DNA from: Tardiphaga sp. | Lineage (GTDB): Bacteria > Pseudomonadota > Alphaproteobacteria > Rhizobiales > Xanthobacteraceae | Assembly: GCA_028290765.1 (NCBI GenBank) | Contig: JAQGJF010000144.1 | Location: 1-22,180 of the forward strand | DNA: 22,180 nucleotides | Reading direction: 5' to 3' | In this document: in pieces, positions 1-8,269 of the stretch | Numbering within the stretch: position 1 is the stretch's first letter | Layout: each line of letters opens with the position of its first letter | Notes under the pieces: generated by a model | What the model was told of the DNA's origin: nothing | The model's database searches: none | The model's input: the letters and a program-made list of their open reading frames with translations, nothing else | Position numbers and translations under genes: made by a program

Positions 1-699
1 TATAGCTACGGCATCACCGGCAGGGCCTATACGTCAGAGCACGTCGTTCGCGATGTTTCCGGCCACAGCACTCTGATCGAGGATTTTCATGCCGACGGCA
101 CGCTGGCGCTGAAACAGACCATGAGCGCCGACGGCGTCAGGACGCTGGATCAATATGACTCTGGCGGTCGCCTGGCCCAGGAGACGATCACCCAGAAGGA
201 CGGCTCTTATCTGCAGTCCAATTACGCTTCAAACGGCGCCCTCACCAGCGAGACCGCGCGACACGCCGATGGAACCAGGGTCGTCGATACGTTCGGCCTT
301 GCGGGACAAAGCTATTCGGCGCGTCACGATACGTTCGATGCCGCGGGTCACCGGGTTTCGACCGTTTTCGACCAGAACGACGGTACCCACGTCATGACGG
401 CCACTATGTCAGGCGTGACATTGACCGCCAGCGCGACCAGCGACGTTTTGAACAGCGCCGGCGGCGACACGTTCGTGTTCAAGCAGGCGGGCGGACACGA
501 CGTCATCCATAATTTCAGGGCCGGAGAAGCGGCGGGTCATGACGTGATCCAGATCGATTCGAGCGTTGCAGCCGACCTTGCTCAGCTATCGGTTCACGTC
601 GTCGGCCACGATACGGTCATTGACCTTGGTCACGACGCCTCCATCACCCTTACCGGGGTTACAGCGCCGTTGACGGCACACGATCTGCTGATCGTTTGA
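1..699 (+). CDS. RTX-like repeat protein, type I secretion C-terminal region (5' partial)
   Basis: The frame is open from the first base of the window to a TGA at 697-699, so this is the last 232 residues of a longer protein. The final ~90 residues carry the pattern of RTX/type I secretion C-terminal domains: GGDTFVFKQAGGHDVIHNF, a second GHDVIQID block, then a beta-rich end with the hydrophobic C-terminus DLLIV. Upstream is a repetitive region with DGT and G-x-x-x-S motifs. Residues 5-41 (ITGRAYTSEH...) align by eye with residues 100-136 (LAGQSYSARH...), a spacing of about 95 residues. Family knowledge says such proteins leave the cell through a type I (PrsDE-like) exporter and bind calcium. 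In rhizobia several are EPS glycanases or adhesins. No catalytic domain lies in the visible part, so the function is unknown. It converges on the EPS operon. Confidence 0.8.
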   Translation, partial: YSYGITGRAYTSEHVVRDVSGHSTLIEDFHADGTLALKQTMSADGVRTLDQYDSGGRLAQETITQKDGSYLQSNYASNGALTSETARHADGTRVVDTFGLAGQSYSARHDTFDAAGHRVSTVFDQNDGTHVMTATMSGVTLTASATSDVLNSAGGDTFVFKQAGGHDVIHNFRAGEAAGHDVIQIDSSVAADLAQLSVHVVGHDTVIDLGHDASITLTGVTAPLTAHDLLIV

Positions 700-741
700 G
701 AGTGTGGAACGAACGACAAGGCCTGATCCGGAGCGCGAAAC

Positions 742-1149
742 TCAGGAAATACCCTTGATTTTCTTGCACGACGTCGATGACGTCGATGACATCTGCACGA
801 CGCTCGCGATGGACTTGGCCAAAAGCATTTCCTTGCGAGTCAGGAAGCGCAAGGTCGCCCGCGGATAGGCATCGCAGAATTGCGAAAGGGTCCCGGCCGT
901 CGCCGCCACGCTGTCCTGCTTGGGGATGACTGCGATGCCGCCGTCCTTCAAAATATAGGCATCCTGGACGTTGGTCATCGCGGCGGTCTTGACGCAGATG
1001 TTGAACAAGTCCTTGTAGGCCCGCGGCGGCATCATCAGGTCGCCGCCAAGGCTGCCGAGCAAATAGTCGCGGCTCTTGCCGCAATTTTCGGCGCGCGCGG
1101 CGCCGGTGACAAGCGCGAGAAGAATCGCGGCCGCCACCAGTCGCATCAT
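742..1149 (-). CDS. Small secreted cysteine-containing protein, unknown function
   Basis: The product is 135 aa. The start is the first ATG of a double Met at 1149. It overlaps the TGA of the upstream glycosyltransferase as ATGA, so the two genes are probably translationally coupled. Residues 1-20 (MMRLVAAAILLALVTGAARA) are a clear Sec signal peptide with an Ala-x-Ala-type cleavage site. The mature protein has four Cys (in ENC, FNIC, QFCDAY and TSCKK), enough for two disulfides in the periplasm. The later segment FCDAYPRATLRFLTRKEMLL, followed by a helical stretch, faintly recalls the Rap1a/Tai immunity fold. This is only a visual impression and no function is assigned. Near the C-terminus a TSSTSS stretch is encoded by a 9-bp repeat. 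As the last gene of the glycosyltransferase operon it probably serves EPS assembly. Confidence 0.8.
   Translation of the reverse strand: MMRLVAAAILLALVTGAARAENCGKSRDYLLGSLGGDLMMPPRAYKDLFNICVKTAAMTNVQDAYILKDGGIAVIPKQDSVAATAGTLSQFCDAYPRATLRFLTRKEMLLAKSIASVVQMSSTSSTSCKKIKGIS
770..790. repeat. 9-bp direct repeat GACGTCGAT
   Basis: The unit GACGTCGAT occurs at 770-778 and 779-787, and a third partial copy begins at 788. On the minus strand it encodes the Thr-Ser-Ser repeats near the C-terminus of the small secreted protein. It is a possible slippage site, in phase with codons so that unit changes would keep the frame. Confidence 0.7.
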
Positions 1150-2357
1150 GCGGTCGCCACGCCGGCTTCCGTCGTCCAATCGACGGGGTCGCCGGGAAAG
1201 GCGACGGGGCGGGTCCGCCTTTGCAGGTGTGACAGTCCGTAGGTTTCGGCGGCGCAACGTTGCCACGACAGGGCACGCGCATGTGCGGAAGCACCGGCCG
1301 CAAAGATCGACCGCGCATCGTTTTGCTCGGAGAGCTCGGTGATGGCACGGGCGACGGCCTCGACGGACGGGGGAACGAGTAATCCGGTTTCCTCGGCCAG
1401 CACGGCGTCGGGGACGCCGCCGATCGCGGTGGCGACACTTGGAAGGCTACCGGCTGCGGCTTCCAGATAAACCAGTCCGAAGCCTTCGACCCGGCCGGAC
1501 GAATCCGGCACAGCGGTCAGGCAAAAGAAGTCGGCGGCGGCGTAGACGTCGCGGATCTGCTCGTCCGGCAGGGCACCGAGAAAGCGAACATCGCAATTCA
1601 CGGTCTCGGCCATCCGACGCACTTGGTCGACATAATCGGCTTCGCCATCGGGGCCGATCACCAACCAGGTGATGCGCCGGCGCAATTCGTCCGGAACGGT
1701 CGCCAGCGCGGCCAGCGTCAGATGATGTCCTTTGCGGCGGGTGATCCGGGCGACGGTAACGATGACGATCTGATCGGGCGCAAGATTCATTTTGTGTCGC
1801 GTTGCGTCGCGCCGGCTGGCCTGGCCGAACCAGAATTCCGATACGCCGAGCCTGATGGCGTCGATCTGCGCTGCGGTGCCAAACCGCTTACGGAACAGTT
1901 CCCGGGTAAACTGGCTGTTGGCGACGACTTCGGTTCGCGGCCCGAACACGCCAAAGCTGCGGATCGCGAGGCGCTTGAGCGGAGTCTGGGTCTCGTTGAT
2001 CTCAGTGCCGTGGACGGTCATCACGATGCGCGCGCTGGTACGCCAGCGCGAGAGCGCTACCGGAATGAAGAACGGCCAGTCAGCGGCATGGACCACATCG
2101 AAGGGCCCGGCCTTGATCCTGCCGCGCGCCAGCTGGATCTTGGCGAGAAGATCGCGCATCGAATGCAGGCCGCCGCGGAACCGGCTGACCTCGAACGGCA
2201 AGGTACGATCGTCGGCGGCATTGTCCCGCGCATAGTCCGGGGCGACGACCGTCACCTGCGCGCCAAGCTCGGTGGCGGCCGCCGCCATTTCGCGCGCGTA
2301 AGTTCCGACGCCGCCTTTGGCGGGCGTAAACTCGCTGGTCAGCAGCAGGATGTTCAC
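1146..2357 (-). CDS. Glycosyltransferase family 4 (GT-B fold)
   Basis: The product is 403 aa, a normal length for GT4 retaining glycosyltransferases. The N-terminal acceptor domain starts with MNILLLTSEFTPAKGGVGTY, the Gly-rich acceptor loop of the family. The donor domain has ARITRRKG (residues 203-210) and the E-x7-E motif (E291-GFGLVYL-E299), which bind the nucleotide sugar. No membrane segment is seen, so it should act on the cytoplasmic face on a lipid-linked oligosaccharide. The start is a GTG at 2357: GAGGTGA lies just upstream and the nearby ATG at 2362 is out of frame and hits a stop at once. Nine bases separate it from the upstream glycosyltransferase, and its own stop overlaps the next gene as ATGA. 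The donor sugar cannot be read from the sequence. It probably adds one sugar of the EPS repeat unit. Confidence 0.9.
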   Translation of the reverse strand: MNILLLTSEFTPAKGGVGTYAREMAAAATELGAQVTVVAPDYARDNAADDRTLPFEVSRFRGGLHSMRDLLAKIQLARGRIKAGPFDVVHAADWPFFIPVALSRWRTSARIVMTVHGTEINETQTPLKRLAIRSFGVFGPRTEVVANSQFTRELFRKRFGTAAQIDAIRLGVSEFWFGQASRRDATRHKMNLAPDQIVIVTVARITRRKGHHLTLAALATVPDELRRRITWLVIGPDGEADYVDQVRRMAETVNCDVRFLGALPDEQIRDVYAAADFFCLTAVPDSSGRVEGFGLVYLEAAAGSLPSVATAIGGVPDAVLAEETGLLVPPSVEAVARAITELSEQNDARSIFAAGASAHARALSWQRCAAETYGLSHLQRRTRPVAFPGDPVDWTTEAGVATA

Positions 2358-2366
2358 GGCATCACC

Positions 2367-3644
2367 TCAATAGGCCGAAGGGGCAACAGCCATGCCGCGG
2401 GCATTCTGGATTTCGTGATGGTAGCGGAACACGCGCGCGAGCTGCGTGCCCGGCGTGAAGGTCTCAATGGCCCCCGCGATCCCGACGGGATCCATGGTGC
2501 CAGCGTCGATGGCGTCGCGCACATCGATGAAGCGTTGCGCCAGCGCGTCCGCCATGTCGTCGGCTGATCCTGCCCGCTGCACCAAAAACCCGCTCTCGCC
2601 ATGATGGATGACCGGTTCAAGCTGCGGCAGATGCATCGCGACGACGGGCCGACCCACCGCCAGCGTCTCAAGTACGAAACGCGGCATTCCTTCGAATTCG
2701 GAAGTAAGGATACCCGCATGCGCGGCTGCGAGGGTCGCCGCCATTCCGGCGGCATCCTTGAAGCCGTGGCGAATGGTGACGTCTTCGATGTCGGCGAACT
2801 CGGTGAAGCGATGCGGGTCGCTGGTGCCGATGTAGTGAAACTCGACGCCACGTCCCCATCTTTGCCGGAGCCGGGCGATGGTCCGGAACATCAAGGGTGG
2901 ATCCTTGAATTCATCAAGCCGCCCGGCGAACACGATCCGGAAGGGGGTGGTATCCGGGGGCAACGGCTGCGGCTTAAAAATATCGGTGTTGACCCAGGTC
3001 CAGAGCGTGTCGATCTTTTCCTTGCGGCTCGGATAGGTCTTTTGCAGGCGTTCGGTGATGAACGGATTGACGCACAGGAATTTCGCACTGGTGGCGACCG
3101 CGAAGCGTTCGCCGGCATTGTGGACGAAGGAATATTTCCGCAGCAGGGAATCCATTTGCAGTTTCGGCGCCCCTTCGCCGTGGAGCATCTGGACAAACGG
3201 CAACCGCAACAGCGCCGGAAGCCATGAGAACTCCACCCGGCGCAGATCGATCGAGCATCGTCGCGCGCGGATCAGTTTTGCAATCGGACCGAAATGGCGG
3301 AGAAGCGCCACAAAAAACTGACCGGTCAGGGAGGTCCGGATGCTGCGGGCAGCCTCACGGGCCTGCTGGTCGGAGTAGCGCAGGATGGGAAGGAAATCGA
3401 AGTTGCGCCCCCTGAAGGTCAGTTTGTGAATTTCCCCGAGTTTCAAGTCGCCTGCCGAGTCGACGCCGATGAACAGCAGGTCGGTATCCGCCGGATGGAA
3501 GGTGATGAAATCCCGGATGTAGGTCTCGAGGCCGCCGACCTTCTCGCCGCGCGGATCGAACGGGTGAATCAAACAGATCTGATATCTGGGCCGAACCGGA
3601 CTGGCGTTTCGTGCACGCAGGGCCAGTGTCAAGGTGGAGGTCAT
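2367..3644 (-). CDS. Glycosyltransferase, GT4/GT1-like
   Basis: The product is 425 aa. The ATG at 3644 was chosen over an upstream in-frame ATG because it overlaps the stop of the WecG-like gene as ATGA. The N-terminus has KVGGLETYIRDF (residues 35-46), the GT-B acceptor-side loop. The donor domain starts at RIVFAGRLDEFKDP (236-249) and carries SEFEGMPRFVLE with the E-x7-E pair at E318/E326, followed by GRPVVA. A cluster of hydrophobic and basic residues at 105-155 could sit on the membrane surface, but no true transmembrane helix is evident. It lies in the middle of the wecG-GT-GT-secreted protein operon, so the inferred job is extending the lipid-linked repeat unit in the cytoplasm. The sugar is unknown. 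Confidence 0.88.
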   Translation of the reverse strand: MTSTLTLALRARNASPVRPRYQICLIHPFDPRGEKVGGLETYIRDFITFHPADTDLLFIGVDSAGDLKLGEIHKLTFRGRNFDFLPILRYSDQQAREAARSIRTSLTGQFFVALLRHFGPIAKLIRARRCSIDLRRVEFSWLPALLRLPFVQMLHGEGAPKLQMDSLLRKYSFVHNAGERFAVATSAKFLCVNPFITERLQKTYPSRKEKIDTLWTWVNTDIFKPQPLPPDTTPFRIVFAGRLDEFKDPPLMFRTIARLRQRWGRGVEFHYIGTSDPHRFTEFADIEDVTIRHGFKDAAGMAATLAAAHAGILTSEFEGMPRFVLETLAVGRPVVAMHLPQLEPVIHHGESGFLVQRAGSADDMADALAQRFIDVRDAIDAGTMDPVGIAGAIETFTPGTQLARVFRYHHEIQNARGMAVAPSAY

Positions 3645-4444
3645 GCCGCTTTCCTCATCCGCGCGTTGTAAATTTGTGGAATGGTGCGGGCCACCAGCCC
3701 GGGCACAACCGCCATGCAACGGGCATAGCGTGGTCCGAGCCGGCGCGGGTTACGCAGCATTCGCCACGCCCATTCGAGTCCGACCTTCTGCGTCAAGGAG
3801 GGAGCGCGTGTCTGCGTGCCAGCGATGAAATCGAGCGCGGCCCCAATACAGAGCAATCCGGTTCCATCCAGTTCGTCCAGACATCGTGCCGCGAATACTT
3901 CCTGGCGGGGTGCGCCGAGGGCGACAAAGCACAGACGCGCCCCGGAGGCGCGAATTTTGTCGATCGCGATATCGGCTTCCCTTGAATAGGGATCGAAATT
4001 TGAACCCGGCGCATAGGTACCCGCAACCGTCAGTCCTGGAAATCGTTTGGACAGACGGCTGGCGGTTGTCGCAAGCGTGCGATCGTCCGAGCCGAGCAGG
4101 AAAATCGGAAGTCCGTTTTTGCCGGCCTCCCGGCACAGCGGTTCGACGAGATCGGCGCCAGTGGTGCGCTCCATCCGCGTCCCCAGCAGACGGCTCAGCA
4201 CCACGATTGGAAAACCATCGGCCGTAACAAATCGTGCACGACGGTAAGCCGCGCGAAAGTCGGACCGCTGTTGCAATTGCACAACATGATCGAGATTGAG
4301 GGTGCAGACGCTGAAATTATCGCCATGTCGTGCCGCCGATACGATCGAAGCAACGGCTTCGGGGAGCGAAAGAACATTGATGGTGATGCCGTCAACAGTG
4401 AGATTTCGTACGGCGAGATTGTGGTGCGGCTGCGTGTTCAGCAT
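3641..4444 (-). CDS. WecG/TagA/CpsF family glycosyltransferase (GT26, GumM-like)
   Basis: The product is 267 aa. The start ATG at 4444 has AGGGG seven bases upstream; a longer in-frame extension to 4564 lacks this support. Family signatures are present in order: TLNLDHVV (48-55), RFVTADGFPIV (71-81) with the Asp used for catalysis in TagA, RTTGADLV (93-100), FVALGAPRQE (173-182), GAALDFIAGT (201-210) and the hallmark GLEWAWRMLRNPRR (222-235). This family is inverting and works at the membrane surface. Members include WecG (ManNAcA), TagA (ManNAc) and GumM (beta-1,4-glucosyl). It is the first gene of a left-running operon whose start region faces the divergent GH10 gene. In this gum-like setting a GumM-type role, adding the second backbone sugar, is an inference. 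Confidence 0.92.
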   Translation of the reverse strand: MLNTQPHHNLAVRNLTVDGITINVLSLPEAVASIVSAARHGDNFSVCTLNLDHVVQLQQRSDFRAAYRRARFVTADGFPIVVLSRLLGTRMERTTGADLVEPLCREAGKNGLPIFLLGSDDRTLATTASRLSKRFPGLTVAGTYAPGSNFDPYSREADIAIDKIRASGARLCFVALGAPRQEVFAARCLDELDGTGLLCIGAALDFIAGTQTRAPSLTQKVGLEWAWRMLRNPRRLGPRYARCMAVVPGLVARTIPQIYNARMRKAA

Positions 4445-4654
4445 GTCGATCCCCTGATGACAATGTGGTCGAGGTACGCGAGCACAAATAATCAACAACG
4501 TGCCCATCACAGCAGCAACGGGAACCATCACGTCGAAAGATTTTCCCCGACAGAGCATCGTCATGAAAACGGACTATTGCGACGCAACGATGGCGATGTT
4601 GCTTCGCACATCGAAGAAGACGACGACAATGCATTCACAGAGTGGAGATCAGCC
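4445..4654. promoter_or_regulatory. Divergent intergenic region between wecG-like operon and GH10 gene
   Basis: This 210-bp gap between two divergent starts must hold the promoters of both units. It contains the small perfect inverted repeat TTGCG-A-CGCAA at 4577-4587 and ribosome-binding sequences next to each gene (AGGGG before 4444, GGAG before 4655). I could not place convincing -35/-10 boxes. Confidence 0.5.
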
Positions 4655-5755
4655 ATGCGCGCGTGCTCGAGACGTCAAGCACTTGGAATTATCGCAGGCA
4701 CGAGTATTGCCGTTCGCGGAAAAATGTCGATCGCCGCGCCTGCGCAGCAGAGCCTTGGCGCTATAGCGGCTCAACATGGATTCGTTTTTGGCGCGGCCGC
4801 GGGGCCGGTAATCGATAAGGACCTTGCCTATCGCGAGCTCTACATGTCGCAGACTCGAATTGTGACGACCGACATTGCGATGAAAATGGGCACCATTGCG
4901 CCGCAGCCCGGGCCGAAACGATTCGAGAGCGCTGACCGCCTGCTGCAATTTTGTGCGAGCAATCGCATTCCCATGCGCGGTCATTGCCTGATCTGGAACG
5001 AATGGGTTCCTCCATGGGTCAGGAACTTGAGCGTGGCGGAGCGGCAGAAGTTTTTCGATGGCTATATCGAGGAAGTCGTCGGCCGTTATGTGGGGAAACT
5101 ACAGTCCTGGGACATCGTCAACGAACCATTCTGGCCGGGGCACAAGGCTCCCGGCGGATACCGGCTCGGCCCATGGTACGATGCCTTCGGCACCGATTAC
5201 GTCCGGCGCGCCTACGAGCGTGCGGCAATGGTAGACAAAAAGACTAAATTCGTCCTCAACGAAGCGCAGACCGAACGCGACGATGACGTCGGACATGCGG
5301 TGCGCGAGGGCTTGCTCCGTCTGGTCGACGAGTTGCAGCACGCTGGCGTTCCGCTGCATGCGGTCGGCCTGCAGGGCCATCTTCAGCCGCGTTATCCGCA
5401 CGATCCGGCGCGCTTTGCCGATTTTGTCCACGCATTGGCTGGGCGCGGTGTCGATATCTACATCACCGAATTCGATGTGCGCGACGACACCTTTCCGGAC
5501 GATATCGCGACCCGCGATGCGATGATCGCAGAAACAGCGGAGAAGTTCCTCAACATCGTGTTGCCCATTCCCGCGGTCAAGATGGTCATCGCCTGGGAAC
5601 TGGCCGATAATTATTCGTTCTATACCGACGCGGCGAAGAAGAAGGATCCGCTCGCTCAACGGCTGCCCCGGCCGCTGCCGTTCGACGACGCCATGCAGAA
5701 GAAGCCGCTCTGGTTTGCCATGGCGCGGGCGTTCGAGAATGCGAAGAAAGCGTGA
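4655..5755 (+). CDS. GH10 family glycoside hydrolase (endo-beta-1,4-xylanase-like), Tat-type signal
   Basis: The product is 366 aa. The ATG at 4655 is preceded by GGAG at 8-9 bp and gives a twin-arginine signal (CSRRQALGIIAG, residues 4-15). Longer in-frame starts upstream would overlap the wecG-like gene. GH10 marks are DIVNEPF (153-159) with acid/base E157, GLQGHL (238-243) and ITEFDV (270-275) with nucleophile E272. The family cleaves beta-1,4-xylan and some beta-1,4-glucans with retention. Two usual GH10 motifs are changed: the GHTLVWH motif reads GHCLIWNEW (109-117), and the conserved Trp-Gly near the end reads WELADNYSF (314-322). The gene stands alone on the plus strand between the two halves of the EPS operon, which suggests a target in the EPS, not plant xylan. 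It probably acts in the periplasm or outside the cell. Confidence 0.9.
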   Translation: MRACSRRQALGIIAGTSIAVRGKMSIAAPAQQSLGAIAAQHGFVFGAAAGPVIDKDLAYRELYMSQTRIVTTDIAMKMGTIAPQPGPKRFESADRLLQFCASNRIPMRGHCLIWNEWVPPWVRNLSVAERQKFFDGYIEEVVGRYVGKLQSWDIVNEPFWPGHKAPGGYRLGPWYDAFGTDYVRRAYERAAMVDKKTKFVLNEAQTERDDDVGHAVREGLLRLVDELQHAGVPLHAVGLQGHLQPRYPHDPARFADFVHALAGRGVDIYITEFDVRDDTFPDDIATRDAMIAETAEKFLNIVLPIPAVKMVIAWELADNYSFYTDAAKKKDPLAQRLPRPLPFDDAMQKKPLWFAMARAFENAKKA

Positions 5756-5763
5756 CCACGGTC

Positions 5764-5782
5764 GGCCTTGCCCTCAAGGTCC
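5764..5782. terminator. Possible short hairpin at the GH10/wzx convergent junction
   Basis: CCTTG (5766-5770) pairs with CAAGG (5775-5779) around a CCCT loop. The stem can extend by a G-T and a G-C pair. It lies between the GH10 stop and the flippase 3' end but has no T-tract, so termination is uncertain. Confidence 0.25.
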
Positions 5783-7210
5783 GAATTGCTGGCGCGGGTG
5801 CAGCCGTTTGAACAGCGTGGGGGCGTAAAGCAGGGCGAGCACCGCGACGTAAACCGCGGCGCCGGCCGCGATGTGCAACGCCAGCATGACGAAGGTGGCG
5901 GCTTCCGGCATCCGGTTCAGCAGAGCGGCCATTGCGATGGTCGCCAAAGCGATGCGTGCGAGATGCCCGACCGGGAGCGTCAGGTTGAACTTCGCGAAAC
6001 CGATGGCGAAGCTGACGGTCGCGGCTGCAGCCGCGGCCATGACGGTCGCCCCCGCCGCTCCAGCCAGGCCCCAATACCGAAGACAGATCGCCGTAAGCAA
6101 AACAGTCATCGTCGAATCGATCGCGCTGACAACGATCATCAACCGGGTGCGGTTGTGCAGCAGAAACACCTGGTCGCCGAAATGGGCGCGAAGGTTGCGG
6201 ATTGAGCCGGCCAGGACCGAGAGGGGCAGGATGGCGAGCGTGACCTGCTGGAACGGCGACGCGATCAGCAGATGCACGATCTCGGCGCGGAGCATGAAAA
6301 TGCCGGCGATGCTCGGCGCCAGCAGGGCGATCAACAGCGCGCTGTTGTCGGCGAGTTGTCGCATGGCGGCCTTGCTGCCGCTTTGTTCCATGCTTTTCAC
6401 CGCGAGCGGAAACGCCGCCGCCGTCACCAGCATGGCAACGACCGCGGCGGCGCGCTGGCCGAGACCGTAACCGACGGCGAACAGGCCGGCCGCAGCTACT
6501 CCGAGCACGTCATTGACGATAAAACGCGATGCGTTGAGACCGATCCAGCCGAGCCCGCCGCCGATGATGAGCGGAATGCCGTATCGCAGCGCATGTCTGA
6601 CGATTTCTCGGTCGATCGGCCAAAAGCGGCGACCATGCCCGAGTTTCGGCAGGACAATGACGGCTGCGAGAAGTTGCGCCACCGCGTAACCGGCGAGTGG
6701 CCATTCGGCGGATTGACCACACAGTCTGATCAGGATCAGTCCAACGATAAACCCTGCCGACGGCCCGACGATCTGCTGGACCGAATAGATCCAGATCTGG
6801 TGGCGAACGCGGGCGCGCTCAGCGATATAGAGGTTCAGCGAACGGGTCATCACATAGGCGACGGCGGCCGCGAGTAGCCCGATGCTGGCGTCGGGCGCGA
6901 TGATCAGCAGCAGTACCCCCGTCACGGCGAGGCTCTGGACCATCACCGAGACGGCCAGAACCGCGTTTTCGGTACGATAGAAGCGTTGGGCGTCGTTTTC
7001 GTCCTGGTAGCGCCCGAAGAAACGCAAGGCGTATTGCGACCACCAGGCAAGGAAGCCGATCTGCAGCAGTTCGTGGGTCGCCGTGACCAGAGTGATGACG
7101 CCGAGGGTGGGTTCGTCGACAACATGGGTCCAGACGATCATGGCGATCAGCTGGAACAGCGGTCCGATGATCTGTGCCGGTAAATAGAGCAAAGTGTGCC
7201 GCAGCAACAT
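5774..7210 (-). CDS. Wzx-type polysaccharide flippase (MOP superfamily)
   Basis: The product is 478 aa, almost wholly hydrophobic, with roughly 12-14 predicted membrane spans (for example ALRYGIPLIIGGGLGWIGLN in the middle and successive Ala/Ile/Val-rich helices at the end). The N-terminus LLRHTLLYLPAQIIGPLFQL fits the first helix of polysaccharide-type MOP transporters. Such proteins flip the undecaprenyl-linked repeat unit from the cytoplasmic to the periplasmic leaflet. The start ATG is three bases after the stop of the acyltransferase, so it is the last gene of the large right-hand operon. It ends 18 bp from the convergent GH10 gene. The Wzx role is supported by the Wzy, co-polymerase and OPX genes in the same operon. 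Confidence 0.88.
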   Translation of the reverse strand: MLLRHTLLYLPAQIIGPLFQLIAMIVWTHVVDEPTLGVITLVTATHELLQIGFLAWWSQYALRFFGRYQDENDAQRFYRTENAVLAVSVMVQSLAVTGVLLLIIAPDASIGLLAAAVAYVMTRSLNLYIAERARVRHQIWIYSVQQIVGPSAGFIVGLILIRLCGQSAEWPLAGYAVAQLLAAVIVLPKLGHGRRFWPIDREIVRHALRYGIPLIIGGGLGWIGLNASRFIVNDVLGVAAAGLFAVGYGLGQRAAAVVAMLVTAAAFPLAVKSMEQSGSKAAMRQLADNSALLIALLAPSIAGIFMLRAEIVHLLIASPFQQVTLAILPLSVLAGSIRNLRAHFGDQVFLLHNRTRLMIVVSAIDSTMTVLLTAICLRYWGLAGAAGATVMAAAAAATVSFAIGFAKFNLTLPVGHLARIALATIAMAALLNRMPEAATFVMLALHIAAGAAVYVAVLALLYAPTLFKRLHPRQQFGP

Positions 7211-7213
7211 GCG

Positions 7214-8269
7214 TCAGGCTCCCAGCCAGCGGACGATACGGGGAGGGGCCAATCGCCTGACCGCCAACAAGGCGACGATGCTTGCGACGGCGGTCACGGT
7301 AAATGTCGCCACGAAATCCCCGGCGGCTCCGAATCCGCGCAATGATGCATGATCGCGCAGGATCATGACGATGAAGATATGCCAGAGATAGATGAAGTAG
7401 CTGCCCGAGCCCACGGCGGCGAGGAACGCAAAGCGGATGTCGAGCACGAACAGCAGGATGCAGAGCGTCGCGGCATAGCCAAAAAACGCCGTCGAATCGT
7501 AGTCGGCGGCGTCACCGACCCCGAACTGGCGCACCGTAGCGTAGATCGCGTAGGTGGCCAGCGTGGCGGCCGCGATCGGCCACCGCATATTCTGCAGGTC
7601 AGGTCCAATTCCGGATCTGCCGACCAGCGCTCCCAGCGCGGCAAAGCAAAGCCAGAAGGAGACGTCGCGCATGCGAACTTCCTCGACCACGGCATTCGAA
7701 AACCCCTGACGAGACAGCACCGGGTCCAGATAGCTGCCTGCAATCAAGCCGAGCGCGATCGAGAACAGCAGGAATGCGATAAGCCGGCGTTCCGCCTGTG
7801 GCGAGCCGGTTCCGGAGACCCTGAAAATCAACCATAGGCCAAGGGTGCAGCCGATATAAACAAACACGTAATAATAGACGAAAACATAGCCGAGTGTGAA
7901 CCTTGCGACGGTCACGGTGGCGCGATGGTCCATCGCCGGATTATGTGCCGCCATATAGATATAGGCCGCGACGAACGCGATCGCGTAGGGGATCAACGCA
8001 GCTCTCAGCCGCTTCGCGAGCGGAACACGGCCGGATAGCGCGGTCAGGTATCCCGAAGCGAACAGGAAGATCGGCACGCATGGTCGCAGCGCCGCGTCGA
8101 TCCAGATTTCCCAGCCGGGACCCGACGGCGGTGGAAGGGAGTGGATCCCGATCACCATCAGAATCGCAATGCCGCGCATCGTGTCGATCGCGGAATCGCG
8201 GCCGGCCGCCGGCGCGACGGTGCCTTGCTCGGCAGCCCAGACTGTCGACGGGTGCGTCGCGATCGTCAT
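7214..8269 (-). CDS. Acyltransferase family 3 membrane protein (EPS O-acylation)
   Basis: The product is 351 aa. The ATG overlaps the stop of the preceding acyltransferase as ATGA. After a ~25-residue soluble N-terminus, the family motif AIDTMRGIAILMVIGIH (27-43) appears, with the conserved Arg32 and likely catalytic His43. Next comes FLFASGYL, then about ten membrane spans and a late YFIYLWHIFI segment. Acyltransferase-3 proteins move acetyl or other acyl groups across the membrane onto sugars. GumF, GumG and ExoZ are EPS examples. It sits between another acyltransferase and wzx, so it is likely to decorate the lipid-linked repeat unit. The acyl group and target position cannot be told. The two paralogues differ strongly, which suggests two different sites or groups. 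Confidence 0.88.
   Translation of the reverse strand: MTIATHPSTVWAAEQGTVAPAAGRDSAIDTMRGIAILMVIGIHSLPPPSGPGWEIWIDAALRPCVPIFLFASGYLTALSGRVPLAKRLRAALIPYAIAFVAAYIYMAAHNPAMDHRATVTVARFTLGYVFVYYYVFVYIGCTLGLWLIFRVSGTGSPQAERRLIAFLLFSIALGLIAGSYLDPVLSRQGFSNAVVEEVRMRDVSFWLCFAALGALVGRSGIGPDLQNMRWPIAAATLATYAIYATVRQFGVGDAADYDSTAFFGYAATLCILLFVLDIRFAFLAAVGSGSYFIYLWHIFIVMILRDHASLRGFGAAGDFVATFTVTAVASIVALLAVRRLAPPRIVRWLGA

Noticed and set aside
1623..2567. Long plus-strand open frame opposite two glycosyltransferases
   Set aside because: It is antisense to proteins with clear GT-B motifs. Its composition (Arg/Asp/Gly-rich, no motif) is that of a GC-rich shadow frame.
4271..4654. In-frame upstream extension of the GH10 gene
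   Set aside because: It overlaps the wecG-like gene and its operon start. The ATG at 4655 has a ribosome site and yields a proper Tat signal.
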